DNA of 64,000 nucleotides from an uncultured Eubacterium sp. (GCA_958446835.1 CAUCXT010000002.1:1-64000); one strand, 5' to 3'. Positions 8,766 to 17,932 are shown, counted from the first letter of the stretch. The notes: generated from the letters alone by a model not told the origin. Numbers and translations are program-made.

Positions 8766-10604
8766 ATGTGCGGAATAGTAGGTTTTACAGGTGAGCATCA
8801 GGCTGCACCGATTATACTTGACGGTCTTTCTAAGCTTGAGTATCGTGGTTACGATTCAGCGGGTATGGCTGTTCGCGATGGAGATGGAGAGTATCAGATA
8901 GTCAAGGCAAAGGGCAGGCTTAAGGCTCTTTCCGAGAAAACAGATGATGGAAACGCTGTACGCGGTACCTGCGGTATAGGACATACAAGATGGGCAACCC
9001 ATGGAGAGCCATCAGAGGTTAATGCGCATCCTCATATGGCAGATGATGGAAATGTTGTGGGTGTACATAACGGTATTATTGAGAATTATCAGGAACTTAA
9101 GGAAAAGCTTACTAAGAATGGCTATTCCTTTTATTCATCGACAGATACAGAGGTTGCTGTAAAGCTTGTTGATTACTACTATAAGAAGTATGAGCACACT
9201 CCTGTGGATGCAATCAATCATGCAATGGTGCGTATCCGCGGTTCATATGCGTTTGCATTTATGTTCAAGGACTATCCGGGAGAAATATATGCGGCAAGAA
9301 AAGACAGCCCTATGGTTCTTGGGGTGAGCGAAGGTGAGACCTATGTTGCCTCAGATGTTCCGGCAATATTAAAGTATACGAGAAATGTATATTATATCGG
9401 CAATCTGGAGATGGCACGCCTTAAAAAGGGAGAGATTACTTTCTACAATCTTGACGGCGATGAGATTGAAAAAGAGCCTGTTGAGATTAAGTGGGATGCT
9501 GAGGCAGCTGAGAAGGCGGGCTATGAGCATTTTATGATTAAGGAGATTCACGAACAGCCGCGCGCGATAGCAGATACACTTCATTCGGTTTATAAGGATG
9601 GTGTGCTTGATTTATCGTCAGTGGGTCTTGCGAATGAGGATATTAAGAAAATTTCACAGATTTATATAGTGGCATGTGGTTCGGCATACCATGTCGGTGT
9701 TGTTGCGCAGTATGTCATGGAAGATCTTGCAAAGATTCCGGTGAGGGTTGATGTGGCTTCCGAGTTCAGATATCGCAAGCCGATTCTTAAGAGCGATGAC
9801 CTGGTTATAATCATCAGCCAGTCGGGTGAGACAGCGGACAGTCTTGCGGCGCTTCGTCTTGCAAAGGAGAAGGGTGTCAAAACACTTGCTGTTGTAAATG
9901 TAATCGGCAGCTCCATTGCGCGTGAGGCGGACAGTGTGTTCTACACGCTTGCCGGTCCGGAGATTGCAGTTGCCACAACAAAGGCATACAGCACACAGCT
10001 TATCGCCTCCTACTGCCTTGCAATCCAGTTTGCCAAGGTGCGTGGTGAGATAACAGAGGAGCAGTGCGCAGATATGCTTGCGGAGCTTGAAACACTTCCG
10101 GGTAAGGTTACCAAGATTCTTGATGACAAGGAGCGTATTCAGTGGTTTGCTGCTAAGCAGGCTAACATGCGTGACATTTTCTTTATAGGACGAGGTATTG
10201 ACTATGCGGTGAGTCTTGAGGGAAGCTTAAAGCTCAAGGAGATTTCCTACATCCACAGTGAGGCTTATGCTGCCGGCGAGCTTAAGCACGGCACGATCAG
10301 CCTTATCGAGGACGGAACTCTTGTAATAGGAACTCTCACACAGGATGCTCTCTACGAAAAGACAGTGAGCAACATGGTTGAGTGCAAGAGCCGTGGCGCG
10401 TACCTTATGGGTCTTACAACCTACGGCAACTACGAGACAGAGGATACCTGTGATTTCACGGTATACATTCCTAAGACAGATGCACATTTTACAGCGTCGC
10501 TTGCGGTTATACCGCTCCAGCTTCTTGGCTACTATGTATCGGTGGCTAAGGGACTTGATGTTGACAAGCCAAGGAATCTGGCTAAGAGCGTTACAGTAGA
10601 ATAA
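8766..10604 (+). CDS. glmS: Glutamine-fructose-6-phosphate aminotransferase (isomerizing)
   Basis: Converts fructose-6-phosphate and glutamine to glucosamine-6-phosphate, the first step to UDP-GlcNAc for peptidoglycan and surface glycans. The 612-aa length is standard. Cys2 (MCGIVGF) is the glutaminase nucleophile after Met removal, with GHTRWATHG and HNGIIENY in the glutaminase half. Two SIS domains follow, with SQSGETADS near residue 351 and a C-terminal KPRNLAKSVTVE that closes the active site. The start has GAGGTGA upstream. It appears monocistronic, with a terminator after it; glmM, the next enzyme in the pathway, lies 8.6 kb downstream. Confidence 0.98.
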   Translation: MCGIVGFTGEHQAAPIILDGLSKLEYRGYDSAGMAVRDGDGEYQIVKAKGRLKALSEKTDDGNAVRGTCGIGHTRWATHGEPSEVNAHPHMADDGNVVGVHNGIIENYQELKEKLTKNGYSFYSSTDTEVAVKLVDYYYKKYEHTPVDAINHAMVRIRGSYAFAFMFKDYPGEIYAARKDSPMVLGVSEGETYVASDVPAILKYTRNVYYIGNLEMARLKKGEITFYNLDGDEIEKEPVEIKWDAEAAEKAGYEHFMIKEIHEQPRAIADTLHSVYKDGVLDLSSVGLANEDIKKISQIYIVACGSAYHVGVVAQYVMEDLAKIPVRVDVASEFRYRKPILKSDDLVIIISQSGETADSLAALRLAKEKGVKTLAVVNVIGSSIAREADSVFYTLAGPEIAVATTKAYSTQLIASYCLAIQFAKVRGEITEEQCADMLAELETLPGKVTKILDDKERIQWFAAKQANMRDIFFIGRGIDYAVSLEGSLKLKEISYIHSEAYAAGELKHGTISLIEDGTLVIGTLTQDALYEKTVSNMVECKSRGAYLMGLTTYGNYETEDTCDFTVYIPKTDAHFTASLAVIPLQLLGYYVSVAKGLDVDKPRNLAKSVTVE

Positions 10605-10608
10605 CACT

Positions 10609-10635
10609 TGGGACAGGGGTCTGACCCCTGTCCCA
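10609..10635. repeat. REP-like palindrome, copy 1
   Basis: TGGGACAGGGGT (10609-10620) and ACCCCTGTCCCA (10624-10635) pair perfectly around CTG. It starts four bases after the glmS stop. Related palindromes occur at 13321-13347 and 16596-16657. Confidence 0.9.
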
Positions 10636-10645
10636 GCGGCTAAGT

Positions 10646-10681
10646 TATGCCATTTCCGGATTATGGAGATGGCATATTTTT
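10646..10681 (+). terminator. glmS terminator
   Basis: TATGCCAT (10646-10653) pairs with ATGGCATA (10669-10676), extended by TCC/GGA around a short loop and followed by a run of T from 10677. Confidence 0.8.
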
Positions 10682-10748
10682 ACATCATAACGGTATCGTA
10701 TATGGCATTTACTTACCTTTAAAGAAAAATAAGTTTCATATAAGATAC

Positions 10749-10793
10749 ATGACAACTCTGGCAGGTTACAGATTGAAAATAATGTAGTAAAAT
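10749..10793 (+). promoter_or_regulatory. FRG-gene promoter with the shared 21-bp element
   Basis: A 21-bp element containing ACAACTCTGGCAGG spans 10749-10769. Its last bases form a poor -35 (GTTACA, 10765-10770), 17 bp from TAAAAT (10788-10793). The element is identical to the arm at 23225-23245 and occupies the same position relative to the -10. The weak -35 under a conserved upstream element suggests an activator-dependent promoter. Confidence 0.7.
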
Positions 10794-10851
10794 AATATAA
10801 ATGCATATAAAATTCAACGCACGATAATGCAGGATGTGGAATGGGGACAGG

Positions 10852-12207
10852 ATGAGCATGGAAGAAACAGAACAAAAGCTATTTTCTGATGTGGAAAGGT
10901 TGTTGGCGTATGCACACAGTGGGCATGAATATATTATTGATGCCATATATGACGTATTCGGAAAAAGAATTTTACAGCATGGGTATGCGGATGCCGGCTA
11001 CATACTGAGGGCGGGGAAATATGGACTTAATAAAAATGTCTATTATACAAAATTGCCCGGTTCAAAAGTCCAAAAGCTGTTTGTAAAATCCTGTATTCCT
11101 TCGGAGGACATGGAGGTTATGCTTGAGTATCTGGATACGGTGCTTGGACATGCTTCGGCACTTGATATTGAGGAGGAGAAGGCATTGATATTCTGGCTGT
11201 TCCTTCCATATCGTTTTGTCACAAAGACGTCGATTAAACGAAACTATCTCAGGATATTACTCACAGGCTTCTTTAAAAACACAAGATATGTTGACCGTTA
11301 TGATGCAGAGTTCGTGGTTGCTGATGAGATAGTGTACAATGCTCATTCTTGCCATGTTGAAATTATAAATTCGGTTGAGGAGTACGCACAATATACTTTT
11401 TCACTCAAAGAGGAAAACTCAGATGAGACATTATTCTACCGAGGACATTCACTGCTTGACTATGCCCTTGTTCCCGGAATAAAGAGAAAGCGGAGCTGGT
11501 TCACGAATGAAAGTATAATGTATCAGGAGCTGCTTGTCAGATGTGCGCAGAATTTTACCCACTGTCAGACCCACTTGGAGTATCTGGTTGAAATGCAGCA
11601 TTATGGCCTGCCAACGCGGCTGCTTGACATAACAGAGAATCCGCTGGTTGCACTTTATTTTGCATGTTGCAGCAATAGAGAGCACATAGGGGAGGTAATT
11701 GTGCTCACAACAGGGCAAGATCATGTGCGATATGCAAAGAGCGATACGGCAGCATTGCTTGCGGCGCTTCCGACGCTCAATTATCGTGAACAGGCACAGT
11801 TGTACCGATTATGTATGAATGGACTGCCTGAAGCGGAGGACGCAGAATATCAGGAGCTTGCCGGAAAGCTGGCAAGTGAAGTCAAATCAAGAAATCCTGC
11901 ATTTGAACCGCGAATCAGGAAATCAGACATAACCGGACATGTATTTGTGACACCGATACGAAACAATCAGCGCATTATGAAGCAGGATGGTTCATTCATA
12001 ATATGCGGTCTTACCGGTGAGGGCGGCGACAGCGACAATCTGGACAGCCTTCGCTGCAGAGATTCCGAAGGAAAGCAATTGGTTCTTGTGATTAAGGACA
12101 AGGAGACAATATTAAAAGAACTGGATACACTTTCAATCAACAGAGCCACCCTTTTCCCTGAGATTGACGATGTGGCGGAGTATTTGAAGGGGAAGTATGG
12201 GGAGTGA
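10852..12207 (+). CDS. FRG-domain protein
   Basis: A 451-aa protein with an FRG domain (PF08867 type): FYRGHSLLDYALVPGI near residues 194-209 and the hallmark QHYGLPTRLLDITENPLVAL near 250-270. The C-terminal part (NNQRIMKQDGSF, then ILKELDTLSINRATLFPEID) also matches FRG proteins. The biochemical role of the domain is unsettled. The N-terminal 190 residues are not recognised. I chose ATG 10852 (GGGGACAGG just upstream) over ATG 10834; 10858 is also possible. It has its own promoter carrying the element shared with the peptide/regulator locus at 23.2 kb, so it is a candidate target of that regulator. A C-terminal fragment of the same family occurs at 51937. Confidence 0.8.
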   Translation: MSMEETEQKLFSDVERLLAYAHSGHEYIIDAIYDVFGKRILQHGYADAGYILRAGKYGLNKNVYYTKLPGSKVQKLFVKSCIPSEDMEVMLEYLDTVLGHASALDIEEEKALIFWLFLPYRFVTKTSIKRNYLRILLTGFFKNTRYVDRYDAEFVVADEIVYNAHSCHVEIINSVEEYAQYTFSLKEENSDETLFYRGHSLLDYALVPGIKRKRSWFTNESIMYQELLVRCAQNFTHCQTHLEYLVEMQHYGLPTRLLDITENPLVALYFACCSNREHIGEVIVLTTGQDHVRYAKSDTAALLAALPTLNYREQAQLYRLCMNGLPEAEDAEYQELAGKLASEVKSRNPAFEPRIRKSDITGHVFVTPIRNNQRIMKQDGSFIICGLTGEGGDSDNLDSLRCRDSEGKQLVLVIKDKETILKELDTLSINRATLFPEIDDVAEYLKGKYGE

Positions 12208-12214
12208 TGACGTG

Positions 12215-12250
12215 AAGTGATGGGTAAGATTATATTATCCATCACTTTCT
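12215..12250. terminator. Hairpin between convergent FRG and recombinase genes
   Basis: AAGTGATGGGTAA (12215-12227) pairs with TTATCCATCACTT (12235-12247), with one G:T pair and a 7-base loop. It is followed on the plus strand by a T-rich stretch. It terminates the FRG transcript; the recombinase stop codon lies inside the right arm. Confidence 0.75.
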
Positions 12251-13185
12251 TTTTCTACCCTAAACCCCTTCCTCGGGTGCTTATTCTTCAATATATCCCT
12301 CTGTTTCCCCACCGCGACATGCGTATAAATCTGTGTGACATTGATAGAGCTGTGCCCGAGCATTTCCTGAATGTAGCGGATGTCGACATCGGCTTCTAGG
12401 AGGCTGGTGGCGAAGGTGTGGCGGAACATGTGTGGGGTGATGTGCAGGTCAATGGCGGCGAGCGAGCAGTATTTGTTAATCATGCGGCGCACGGACTGGT
12501 CGGACAGGGGAGCGCCGGATTGATTCACAAAAAAATGTGCCGAGGATAATATTTCGGTGGAAAAGCTGCGGCGGTATTCATCGAGAATGTGGATAACGTC
12601 ATCGGAGGCAAGCTGTATGTAGCGCTCCTTGTCGCCTTTTCCGTATATGAGGATGGTTCCGTCGATGAGGTTTACATTGTCATTTTTGAGATTACATAGC
12701 TCACTTATTCTTATGCCGGAGGAGAACAGCAGCTCAATTACGGCGGCATCGCGGAGAGCGTTTCGCCGTTGGTAGGCGGTGCCTGCGCTGGAGCGCTGGG
12801 TATAGATGGTGGATAGAAAGCTCTCAACTATGTGGAGGGGGATTGTTTTAGGGAGAATAATCGGTTCGCGAAAACGCGTATGTATCTTTGAAAATGGGTT
12901 GCGGTCTATAAGGTCTTTGTACTCACAGTAGTGGAACAGAGCCTTCATAGAGGCAATTTTGCGCTTGGCGGTCTTTGGTTTGTATTCGACATGGAGTTTG
13001 CTTATATAGCTTTCAAGAATTTCAGAGGTGATGTCGGATATGACTTCGATCTGGGTGGAATCGGATATAAAATCTGAGAATTGGCGCAGGTCTATGCGAT
13101 ATGCCTTGAGGGTCTTTTCGTCTAAGCATTTTTGTGTGCGGCAGGAATCTAAATATTCAGTGATAAGTGTTGATATACTGTTCAT
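12235..13185 (-). CDS. Tyrosine recombinase, XerC/D-like
   Basis: A 316-aa site-specific recombinase with an N-terminal SAM-like DNA-binding domain and a C-terminal catalytic domain. Catalytic residues are visible: Arg in SSGIRISELCNL, His-x-x-Arg in HMFRHTFATSLLE, His in EMLGHSSINVTQ and the nucleophilic Tyr in IYTHVA. The length fits chromosomal XerC/D-type enzymes rather than large integrases. AAGGAG lies upstream of the ATG at 13185. No att site, mobile-element cargo or dif-like sequence was noticed beside it. It could be a housekeeping Xer or a relic integrase. Confidence 0.88.
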   Translation of the reverse strand: MNSISTLITEYLDSCRTQKCLDEKTLKAYRIDLRQFSDFISDSTQIEVISDITSEILESYISKLHVEYKPKTAKRKIASMKALFHYCEYKDLIDRNPFSKIHTRFREPIILPKTIPLHIVESFLSTIYTQRSSAGTAYQRRNALRDAAVIELLFSSGIRISELCNLKNDNVNLIDGTILIYGKGDKERYIQLASDDVIHILDEYRRSFSTEILSSAHFFVNQSGAPLSDQSVRRMINKYCSLAAIDLHITPHMFRHTFATSLLEADVDIRYIQEMLGHSSINVTQIYTHVAVGKQRDILKNKHPRKGFRVEKESDG

Positions 13186-13320
13186 GATATGTTTGTCTCC
13201 TTAAAGTTTTTGATTAACATAACATGAATGGTACGAAAAAACATTAAATTTATCAGAAAGTGTATTCTAACATATTCTTGCCATATATTGGGGGCGATGT
13301 TAATATGAAAGTATTGGTTG

Positions 13321-13347
13321 TGGGACAGGTACCAGACACCTGTCCCA
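13321..13347. repeat. REP-like palindrome, copy 2 (short variant)
   Basis: TGGGACAGGT (13321-13330) pairs perfectly with ACCTGTCCCA (13338-13347) around a 7-base loop. It lies in the leader of glf, 30 bp before its start codon. Confidence 0.85.
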
Positions 13348-13376
13348 AGGGAAATATATTAGTTAAGGAGAAGGCA

Positions 13377-14501
13377 ATGAAGTACGATTATTTGGTGGTT
13401 GGTGCGGGATTATATGGCGCGGTGTTTGCGCATGAAGCGAATGCCAGAGGCAAGTCTGTTCTTGTTGTGGAGAGAAGACCGAATATTGCGGGGAATGTAT
13501 ATACGGAGAAGATAGAGGGAATCAATGTGCACAAGTATGGAGCGCATATTTTTCACACGAATAACAGGAGAGTATGGGAGTATATTACTGGTTTTGCACA
13601 GTTTAACCGTTTTACAAACAGCCCGGTTGCCAATTATCAGGGTGAGCTTTATTCGCTTCCGTTTAATATGTACACTTTCAATAAGATGTGGGGTGTTGTG
13701 ACTCCCGAGGAGGCGAAGGCTAAGATTGATGAGCAGCGTGGAGAGATTAAGGGGGAGCCTGCAAATCTTGAGGAGCAGGCGATATCCTTGGTCGGCCGCG
13801 ACATATATGAGAAGCTTATAAAGGGTTATACGGAGAAACAGTGGGGGCGTGATTGCAAGGAACTTCCGGCATTTATTATAAAGAGACTTCCTGTGCGCTT
13901 TACATTTGATAATAATTATTTCAATGCGCTGTATCAGGGAATACCAGTGGGTGGTTATACGAAGCTGGTTGAGAATCTTTTGGATGGAATAGAGGTAAGG
14001 CTTAACACGGATTATCTTGAAAATAAGGCAGAGCTTGATGCTGTTGCAGATAAGGTCATCTATACGGGGCAAATAGATGCATATTTTAATTATAGTCTGG
14101 GACATCTTGAGTATCGCTCTGTAAGATTCGAGAATGAGCTTCTGGATATACCTAATTTTCAGGGAAATGCGGCTGTAAATTATACGGACAGAGAGACACC
14201 GTGGACGCGTATAATAGAGCACAAGTGGTTTGAGTTTGGCAAGGATGAGAAGGGAAATGACCTGCCTAAGACCATAATAAGCCGTGAATATTCATCCGAA
14301 TGGAAGCCGGGGGATGAGCCGTATTATCCGGTAAATGATGCAAAAAATAACGAATTGTATGAACAGTACAGCAAGCTTGCTGAGGCGGAGTCTAAGGTGA
14401 TATTTGGAGGAAGGCTTGGAGAGTACAAGTATTACGACATGGATGCAGTTATACTCTCCGCGCTCGATTTGTGCGATTCTTTATGGCCGGCTTTTGAGTA
14501 G
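13377..14501 (+). CDS. glf: UDP-galactopyranose mutase
   Basis: A flavoenzyme that converts UDP-galactopyranose to UDP-galactofuranose for surface polysaccharides. The 374-aa length is typical. The N-terminal FAD-binding VVGAGLYGAVFAHEA and the motifs KYGAHIFHTN, YTEKQWGRD and the C-terminal GGRLGEYKYYDMD are all characteristic. ATG 13377 has AAGGAGAA eight bases upstream and begins exactly at the flavin-binding strand. An upstream in-frame start at 13260 would add residues encoded by the REP palindrome and is rejected. An AraC-type regulator follows 38 bp downstream. Confidence 0.95.
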   Translation: MKYDYLVVGAGLYGAVFAHEANARGKSVLVVERRPNIAGNVYTEKIEGINVHKYGAHIFHTNNRRVWEYITGFAQFNRFTNSPVANYQGELYSLPFNMYTFNKMWGVVTPEEAKAKIDEQRGEIKGEPANLEEQAISLVGRDIYEKLIKGYTEKQWGRDCKELPAFIIKRLPVRFTFDNNYFNALYQGIPVGGYTKLVENLLDGIEVRLNTDYLENKAELDAVADKVIYTGQIDAYFNYSLGHLEYRSVRFENELLDIPNFQGNAAVNYTDRETPWTRIIEHKWFEFGKDEKGNDLPKTIISREYSSEWKPGDEPYYPVNDAKNNELYEQYSKLAEAESKVIFGGRLGEYKYYDMDAVILSALDLCDSLWPAFE

Positions 14502-14539
14502 ACAGCCCGGGAAAGGGATGTGTTGGGGGAGGTATACTT

Positions 14540-15409
14540 ATGGAAGAGTATTTTCAGTCACCGTCACCATCGGTGTCGTCCAAGAGAATATTGTACACGG
14601 CGAGCAGCTTTGCGAAGAGCAATCTGATTTTTCTGCAGGAGACGGGTTCGCTTAAGGCGATAAGACCGCATGTATCGAGGCGTGACAACCTCCAATCATA
14701 TCTGTGTATGATGGTGCTTGACGGCTCCGGGTATATCGAATATGAGGGAAGGCACTACGATATGAAAAAAGGAGACTGCGCCTTCATCGATTGTATGCGA
14801 AGCTACAGCCACAGCACAGGGGCGGATGTGTGGTCGCTCCAATGGGTACATTTTTACGGTGAAAATATGCCGGCAATATATGAGAAGTATATTGAGCGCG
14901 GCGGCCTGCCGGTATTTGCGCCGGAAAATGGTGAAAAGTATGCTGATATTTTTTCGAATTTATATAATATAGCGGGTTCCGAGGATTATATAAGGGACAT
15001 GAAGCTCAATGCGCTCTTAAATGAGCTGCTTGCTGTGATAATGGAGCAGTCATGGCACCCGGAGAACGCCTCAGGAGGGAAAAAGAGGCGTGAGCTTGTC
15101 GAGATTAAGGCTTTTCTTGATGAGCACTATATGGAAAAGATAACACTTGATTCGCTGGCGGCTTCGTTTTACATTGATAAATTTTATATGAGCAAAATAT
15201 TCAAGGAAACGTATGGAACGACAATCAATGCGTACATCCTTTCTAAGAGAATAACACAGGCAAAGAAAATGCTGAGATTTACGGAGCTGAGCATAGACGA
15301 AATCGGCAGCAGGGTCGGCATGAATGACGCGAATTACTTTAGCAGGAGCTTTAAGAAGCTTGAGGGCATAAGTCCGAGCGAATACAAGAGAACGTGGGAG
15401 AATCATTAA
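14540..15409 (+). CDS. AraC-family transcriptional regulator
   Basis: A 289-aa protein with an N-terminal cupin-like sensor (GSGYIEYEGRHYDMKKGDCA near residues 62-81) and a C-terminal double HTH. The second HTH carries the family signature (IGSRVGMNDANYFSRSFKK, then GISPSEYK). Sugar sensing is typical of this architecture, but the ligand is unknown. GGGGAGG precedes the start. It sits between glf and gmd in the same orientation, so it may respond to sugar or regulate neighbours; this is inference. Confidence 0.92.
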   Translation: MEEYFQSPSPSVSSKRILYTASSFAKSNLIFLQETGSLKAIRPHVSRRDNLQSYLCMMVLDGSGYIEYEGRHYDMKKGDCAFIDCMRSYSHSTGADVWSLQWVHFYGENMPAIYEKYIERGGLPVFAPENGEKYADIFSNLYNIAGSEDYIRDMKLNALLNELLAVIMEQSWHPENASGGKKRRELVEIKAFLDEHYMEKITLDSLAASFYIDKFYMSKIFKETYGTTINAYILSKRITQAKKMLRFTELSIDEIGSRVGMNDANYFSRSFKKLEGISPSEYKRTWENH

Positions 15410-15540
15410 AAACCAAGATTGTGCTAATTTTTCTCTATATATGCGGTTACACTAAGTATATACTTGATATAAACTTTTAGAAAAAGTGAAGAAACCTAAT
15501 AAACTGATATATAAAATATATGAAAGAAGAGGATATTTGG

Positions 15541-16584
15541 ATGAAGAAGGCTTTAATTACAGGAATTACAGGACAGGATGGTTCATTTTTGGCAGAGTTC
15601 CTTCTTGAGAAGGGTTATGAGGTACACGGTATAACAAGACGTGCGTCAATTTCCAACACAGCGAGAATAGATCATCTTTTGAGAGCCGGCAGCATAACAT
15701 TACACGATGGAGATTTGTCGGACTCCATATCACTTATCAAGATAATCGGTGAGGTACAGCCGGATGAGATATACAATCTTGCAGCCCAGTCACATGTGCA
15801 GGTATCATTCGATGCCCCTGAGTACACAGGCGATGTTGACGCTGTAGGTGTGCTCCGCGTGCTTGAGGCAGTGAGAGTACTTGGTCTTACAAAGAAAACC
15901 AAGGTATATCAGGCGTCCACATCTGAGCTTTACGGAAAGGTTGAGGAGGTCCCTCAGTCTGAGACAACACCTTTCCACCCATACAGCCCTTACGCTATCG
16001 CAAAGCAGTACGGCTTCTGGATGATTAAGGAGTACCGTGAGGCTTACGGCATGTTCGCTGTAAACGGCATTCTTTTCAACCATGAATCAGAGCGCCGCGG
16101 TGAGAATTTCGTTACAAGAAAGATTACACTTGCAGCCGGAAGAATTGCGGAGGGTATTCAGGATCACCTTGAGCTTGGCAACCTTGACTCACTCAGAGAT
16201 TGGGGCTATGCAAAGGATTATGTTGAGTGCATGTGGCTCATCATGCAGCAGGAGAAGCCTGAGGACTTTGTTATCGCAACAGGTGAGCAGCACACAGTAA
16301 GAGATTTTACAGAGAAGGCATTCGCTTCCAACGGAATTACTATTCGCTGGGAGGGAACAGGCGTCGATGAGAAGGGCTATGACGCTGCAACAGGCAAGAT
16401 GCTTGTATGTGTCAATCCACAGTGGTTCCGCCCTACAGATGTAGACAATCTCTGGGGCAACCCTGCCAAGGCTAAGTCCGTTCTTGGCTGGAATCCACAG
16501 AAAACCTCATACGAGGAGCTTGTAAAGATTATGGCAGAGCATGACAGGGAGCTTGCTAAGCGCGAGAAGGCTCTTCTCAAATAA
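15541..16584 (+). CDS. gmd: GDP-mannose 4,6-dehydratase
   Basis: Catalyses the first step from GDP-mannose to GDP-L-fucose. The 347-aa enzyme has the NADP-binding GITGQDGSFLAEFLLEKG at residues 7-24, ASTSELYG with the catalytic Ser/Thr-Glu, and YSPYAIAKQYGFW with the Tyr-x-x-x-Lys pair. NHESERRGENFVTRK and LGNLDSLRDWGYAKDYV are diagnostic for GMD. ATG 15541 has AGAGGA seven bases upstream; ATG 15520 would add seven atypical residues. fcl follows, separated by the REP doublet. The GDP-mannose supply can come from manC at 25583. Confidence 0.97.
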   Translation: MKKALITGITGQDGSFLAEFLLEKGYEVHGITRRASISNTARIDHLLRAGSITLHDGDLSDSISLIKIIGEVQPDEIYNLAAQSHVQVSFDAPEYTGDVDAVGVLRVLEAVRVLGLTKKTKVYQASTSELYGKVEEVPQSETTPFHPYSPYAIAKQYGFWMIKEYREAYGMFAVNGILFNHESERRGENFVTRKITLAAGRIAEGIQDHLELGNLDSLRDWGYAKDYVECMWLIMQQEKPEDFVIATGEQHTVRDFTEKAFASNGITIRWEGTGVDEKGYDAATGKMLVCVNPQWFRPTDVDNLWGNPAKAKSVLGWNPQKTSYEELVKIMAEHDRELAKREKALLK

Positions 16585-16595
16585 AACAGCAAATA

Positions 16596-16657
16596 TGGGA
16601 CACGGGGTCAGACCCCTGTCCCAAATCATTGGGACAGGGGTCTGACCCCGTGTCCCA
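16596..16657. repeat. REP-like palindrome doublet between gmd and fcl
   Basis: Two 28-bp units (16596-16623 and 16630-16657) are exact reverse complements separated by 6 bp. Each unit is itself a near-palindrome starting TGGGACA and ending TGTCCCA. The doublet could fold as one long hairpin or two short ones and may affect the gmd/fcl transcript. Confidence 0.92.
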
Positions 16658-16683
16658 GCGTAGATTGTGAGGAAAAGAAAGTT

Positions 16684-17628
16684 ATGATGGAAAAGAATGC
16701 GAAGATATATGTTGCCGGACATCGCGGAATGGTTGGTTCGGCAATCGTAAGAGAATTAAAAAGACAGGGCTATGAGAACATAATTACAAGGACACACAAG
16801 GAGCTTGACCTTTGCAGACAGGAGGACGTTGAGAAGTTCTTCGCAGAGGAGAAGCCGGAGTATGTATTCTTGGCAGCAGCCAAGGTTGGCGGTATCGTTG
16901 CCAATCAGGAGGCACTTGCCGATTTCATGTATTACAACATGACCCTTGAGATGAATGTTATTCATTCCGCATGGCAGAACGGCTGTAAAAAGCTGGAGTT
17001 CCTTGGCTCATCATGTATTTATCCAAGAATGGCACCACAGCCTATGCCTGAGAGCTGCCTTCTCACATCTGAGCTTGAGAAGACCAACGAGGCGTATGCG
17101 CTTGCCAAGATATCAGGTCTTAAGTACTGTGAGTTCCTCAACAAGCAGTACGGAACAGACTATATCTCAGTAATGCCTACGAACCTTTATGGCCCGAATG
17201 ACAATTATCATCCTACACACAGCCATGTTCTTCCTGCACTTATCAGAAGATTCCATGAGGCGAAGGAGCAGAACCTTCCTTATGTTACCTGTTGGGGAGA
17301 CGGAAGTCCGCTCAGAGAGTTCCTCTATGTTGATGACCTTGCCAACCTGTGCGTATTCCTTATGAATAATTACAGTGGCGATGAGACAGTCAATGCCGGA
17401 ACAGGCAAGGAGCTCACTATCAAGGAGCTCACAGAGCTTGTAGCCAAGGTTATCGGTTACACAGGTGAGATTCGCTGGGATGCCTCTAAGCCTAACGGTA
17501 CTCCGAGAAAGCTTCTTGATGTGTCAAAGGCAGCTAAGCTTGGCTGGACATACAAGACCGAGCTTGAGGAAGGAATAAGACTTTCCTATGAGGATTTCTT
17601 AAATAACCCTATGAGAGCTGAGAGATAA
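16684..17628 (+). CDS. fcl: GDP-L-fucose synthase
   Basis: Epimerises and reduces the GMD product to GDP-L-fucose. The 314-aa enzyme shows GHRGMVGSAIVRELKRQG at the N-terminus, FLGSSCIYPRMAPQPMPES with the catalytic Ser, and YALAKISGLKYCE with Tyr-x-x-x-Lys. GDGSPLREFLYVDDLA is also typical. GAGGAAAAG lies upstream; ATG 16684 or 16687 could be used. It follows gmd in the same orientation, so the two probably share a transcript through the REP doublet. A strong terminator follows. Confidence 0.97.
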   Translation: MMEKNAKIYVAGHRGMVGSAIVRELKRQGYENIITRTHKELDLCRQEDVEKFFAEEKPEYVFLAAAKVGGIVANQEALADFMYYNMTLEMNVIHSAWQNGCKKLEFLGSSCIYPRMAPQPMPESCLLTSELEKTNEAYALAKISGLKYCEFLNKQYGTDYISVMPTNLYGPNDNYHPTHSHVLPALIRRFHEAKEQNLPYVTCWGDGSPLREFLYVDDLANLCVFLMNNYSGDETVNAGTGKELTIKELTELVAKVIGYTGEIRWDASKPNGTPRKLLDVSKAAKLGWTYKTELEEGIRLSYEDFLNNPMRAER

Positions 17629-17651
17629 CGTATAAAAATAAATATCTTCTA

Positions 17652-17703
17652 AAAAAATGCCGTTAAAGCCTTATGTTTCAAGGATTTAGCGGCATTTTTG
17701 CTT
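17652..17703 (+). terminator. fcl terminator
   Basis: AAAAATGCCGTTAAA pairs with TTTAGCGGCATTTTT (one wobble pair), and the right arm itself supplies a T-run ending near 17699. Confidence 0.85.
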
Positions 17704-17809
17704 TATATTTTATATGAGAAGGCTTCTGTTTTTCTCCGGCTTTCACTTGCCTTTCATCTGTCCTGCCCGTAGAATAAGATTTTTATTATCGCGTCTTTTT
17801 TGTGACATA

Positions 17810-17838
17810 TTGCGGCAGGCAAATAGCCGGATTATAAT
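17810..17838 (+). promoter_or_regulatory. Probable promoter of the DUF1016 gene
   Basis: TTGCGG (17810-17815) and TATAAT (17833-17838) have 17-bp spacing. An extended -10 (TGTTATACT) near 17892-17900 could be a second start. The remainder of 17704-17932 shows no gene. Confidence 0.5.
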
Positions 17839-17932
17839 TAAGAAAGCAATGCGGAAATAACTTTATCGTTATGGAAGCGGAAAAATTTTTGTGTTATACT
17901 TATTGTACTCCAGCTTGAAAGGGGCGTTAAAA

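Noticed and set aside
12235..13185. Integrase of a genomic island
   Set aside because: No att repeats, tRNA target or cargo genes flank it; the length and motifs fit a chromosomal Xer-type recombinase equally well.
13260..13376. N-terminal extension of glf from 13260
   Set aside because: The extension would translate the REP palindrome and lacks a good ribosome-binding site; ATG 13377 has AAGGAGAA and starts at the flavin motif.
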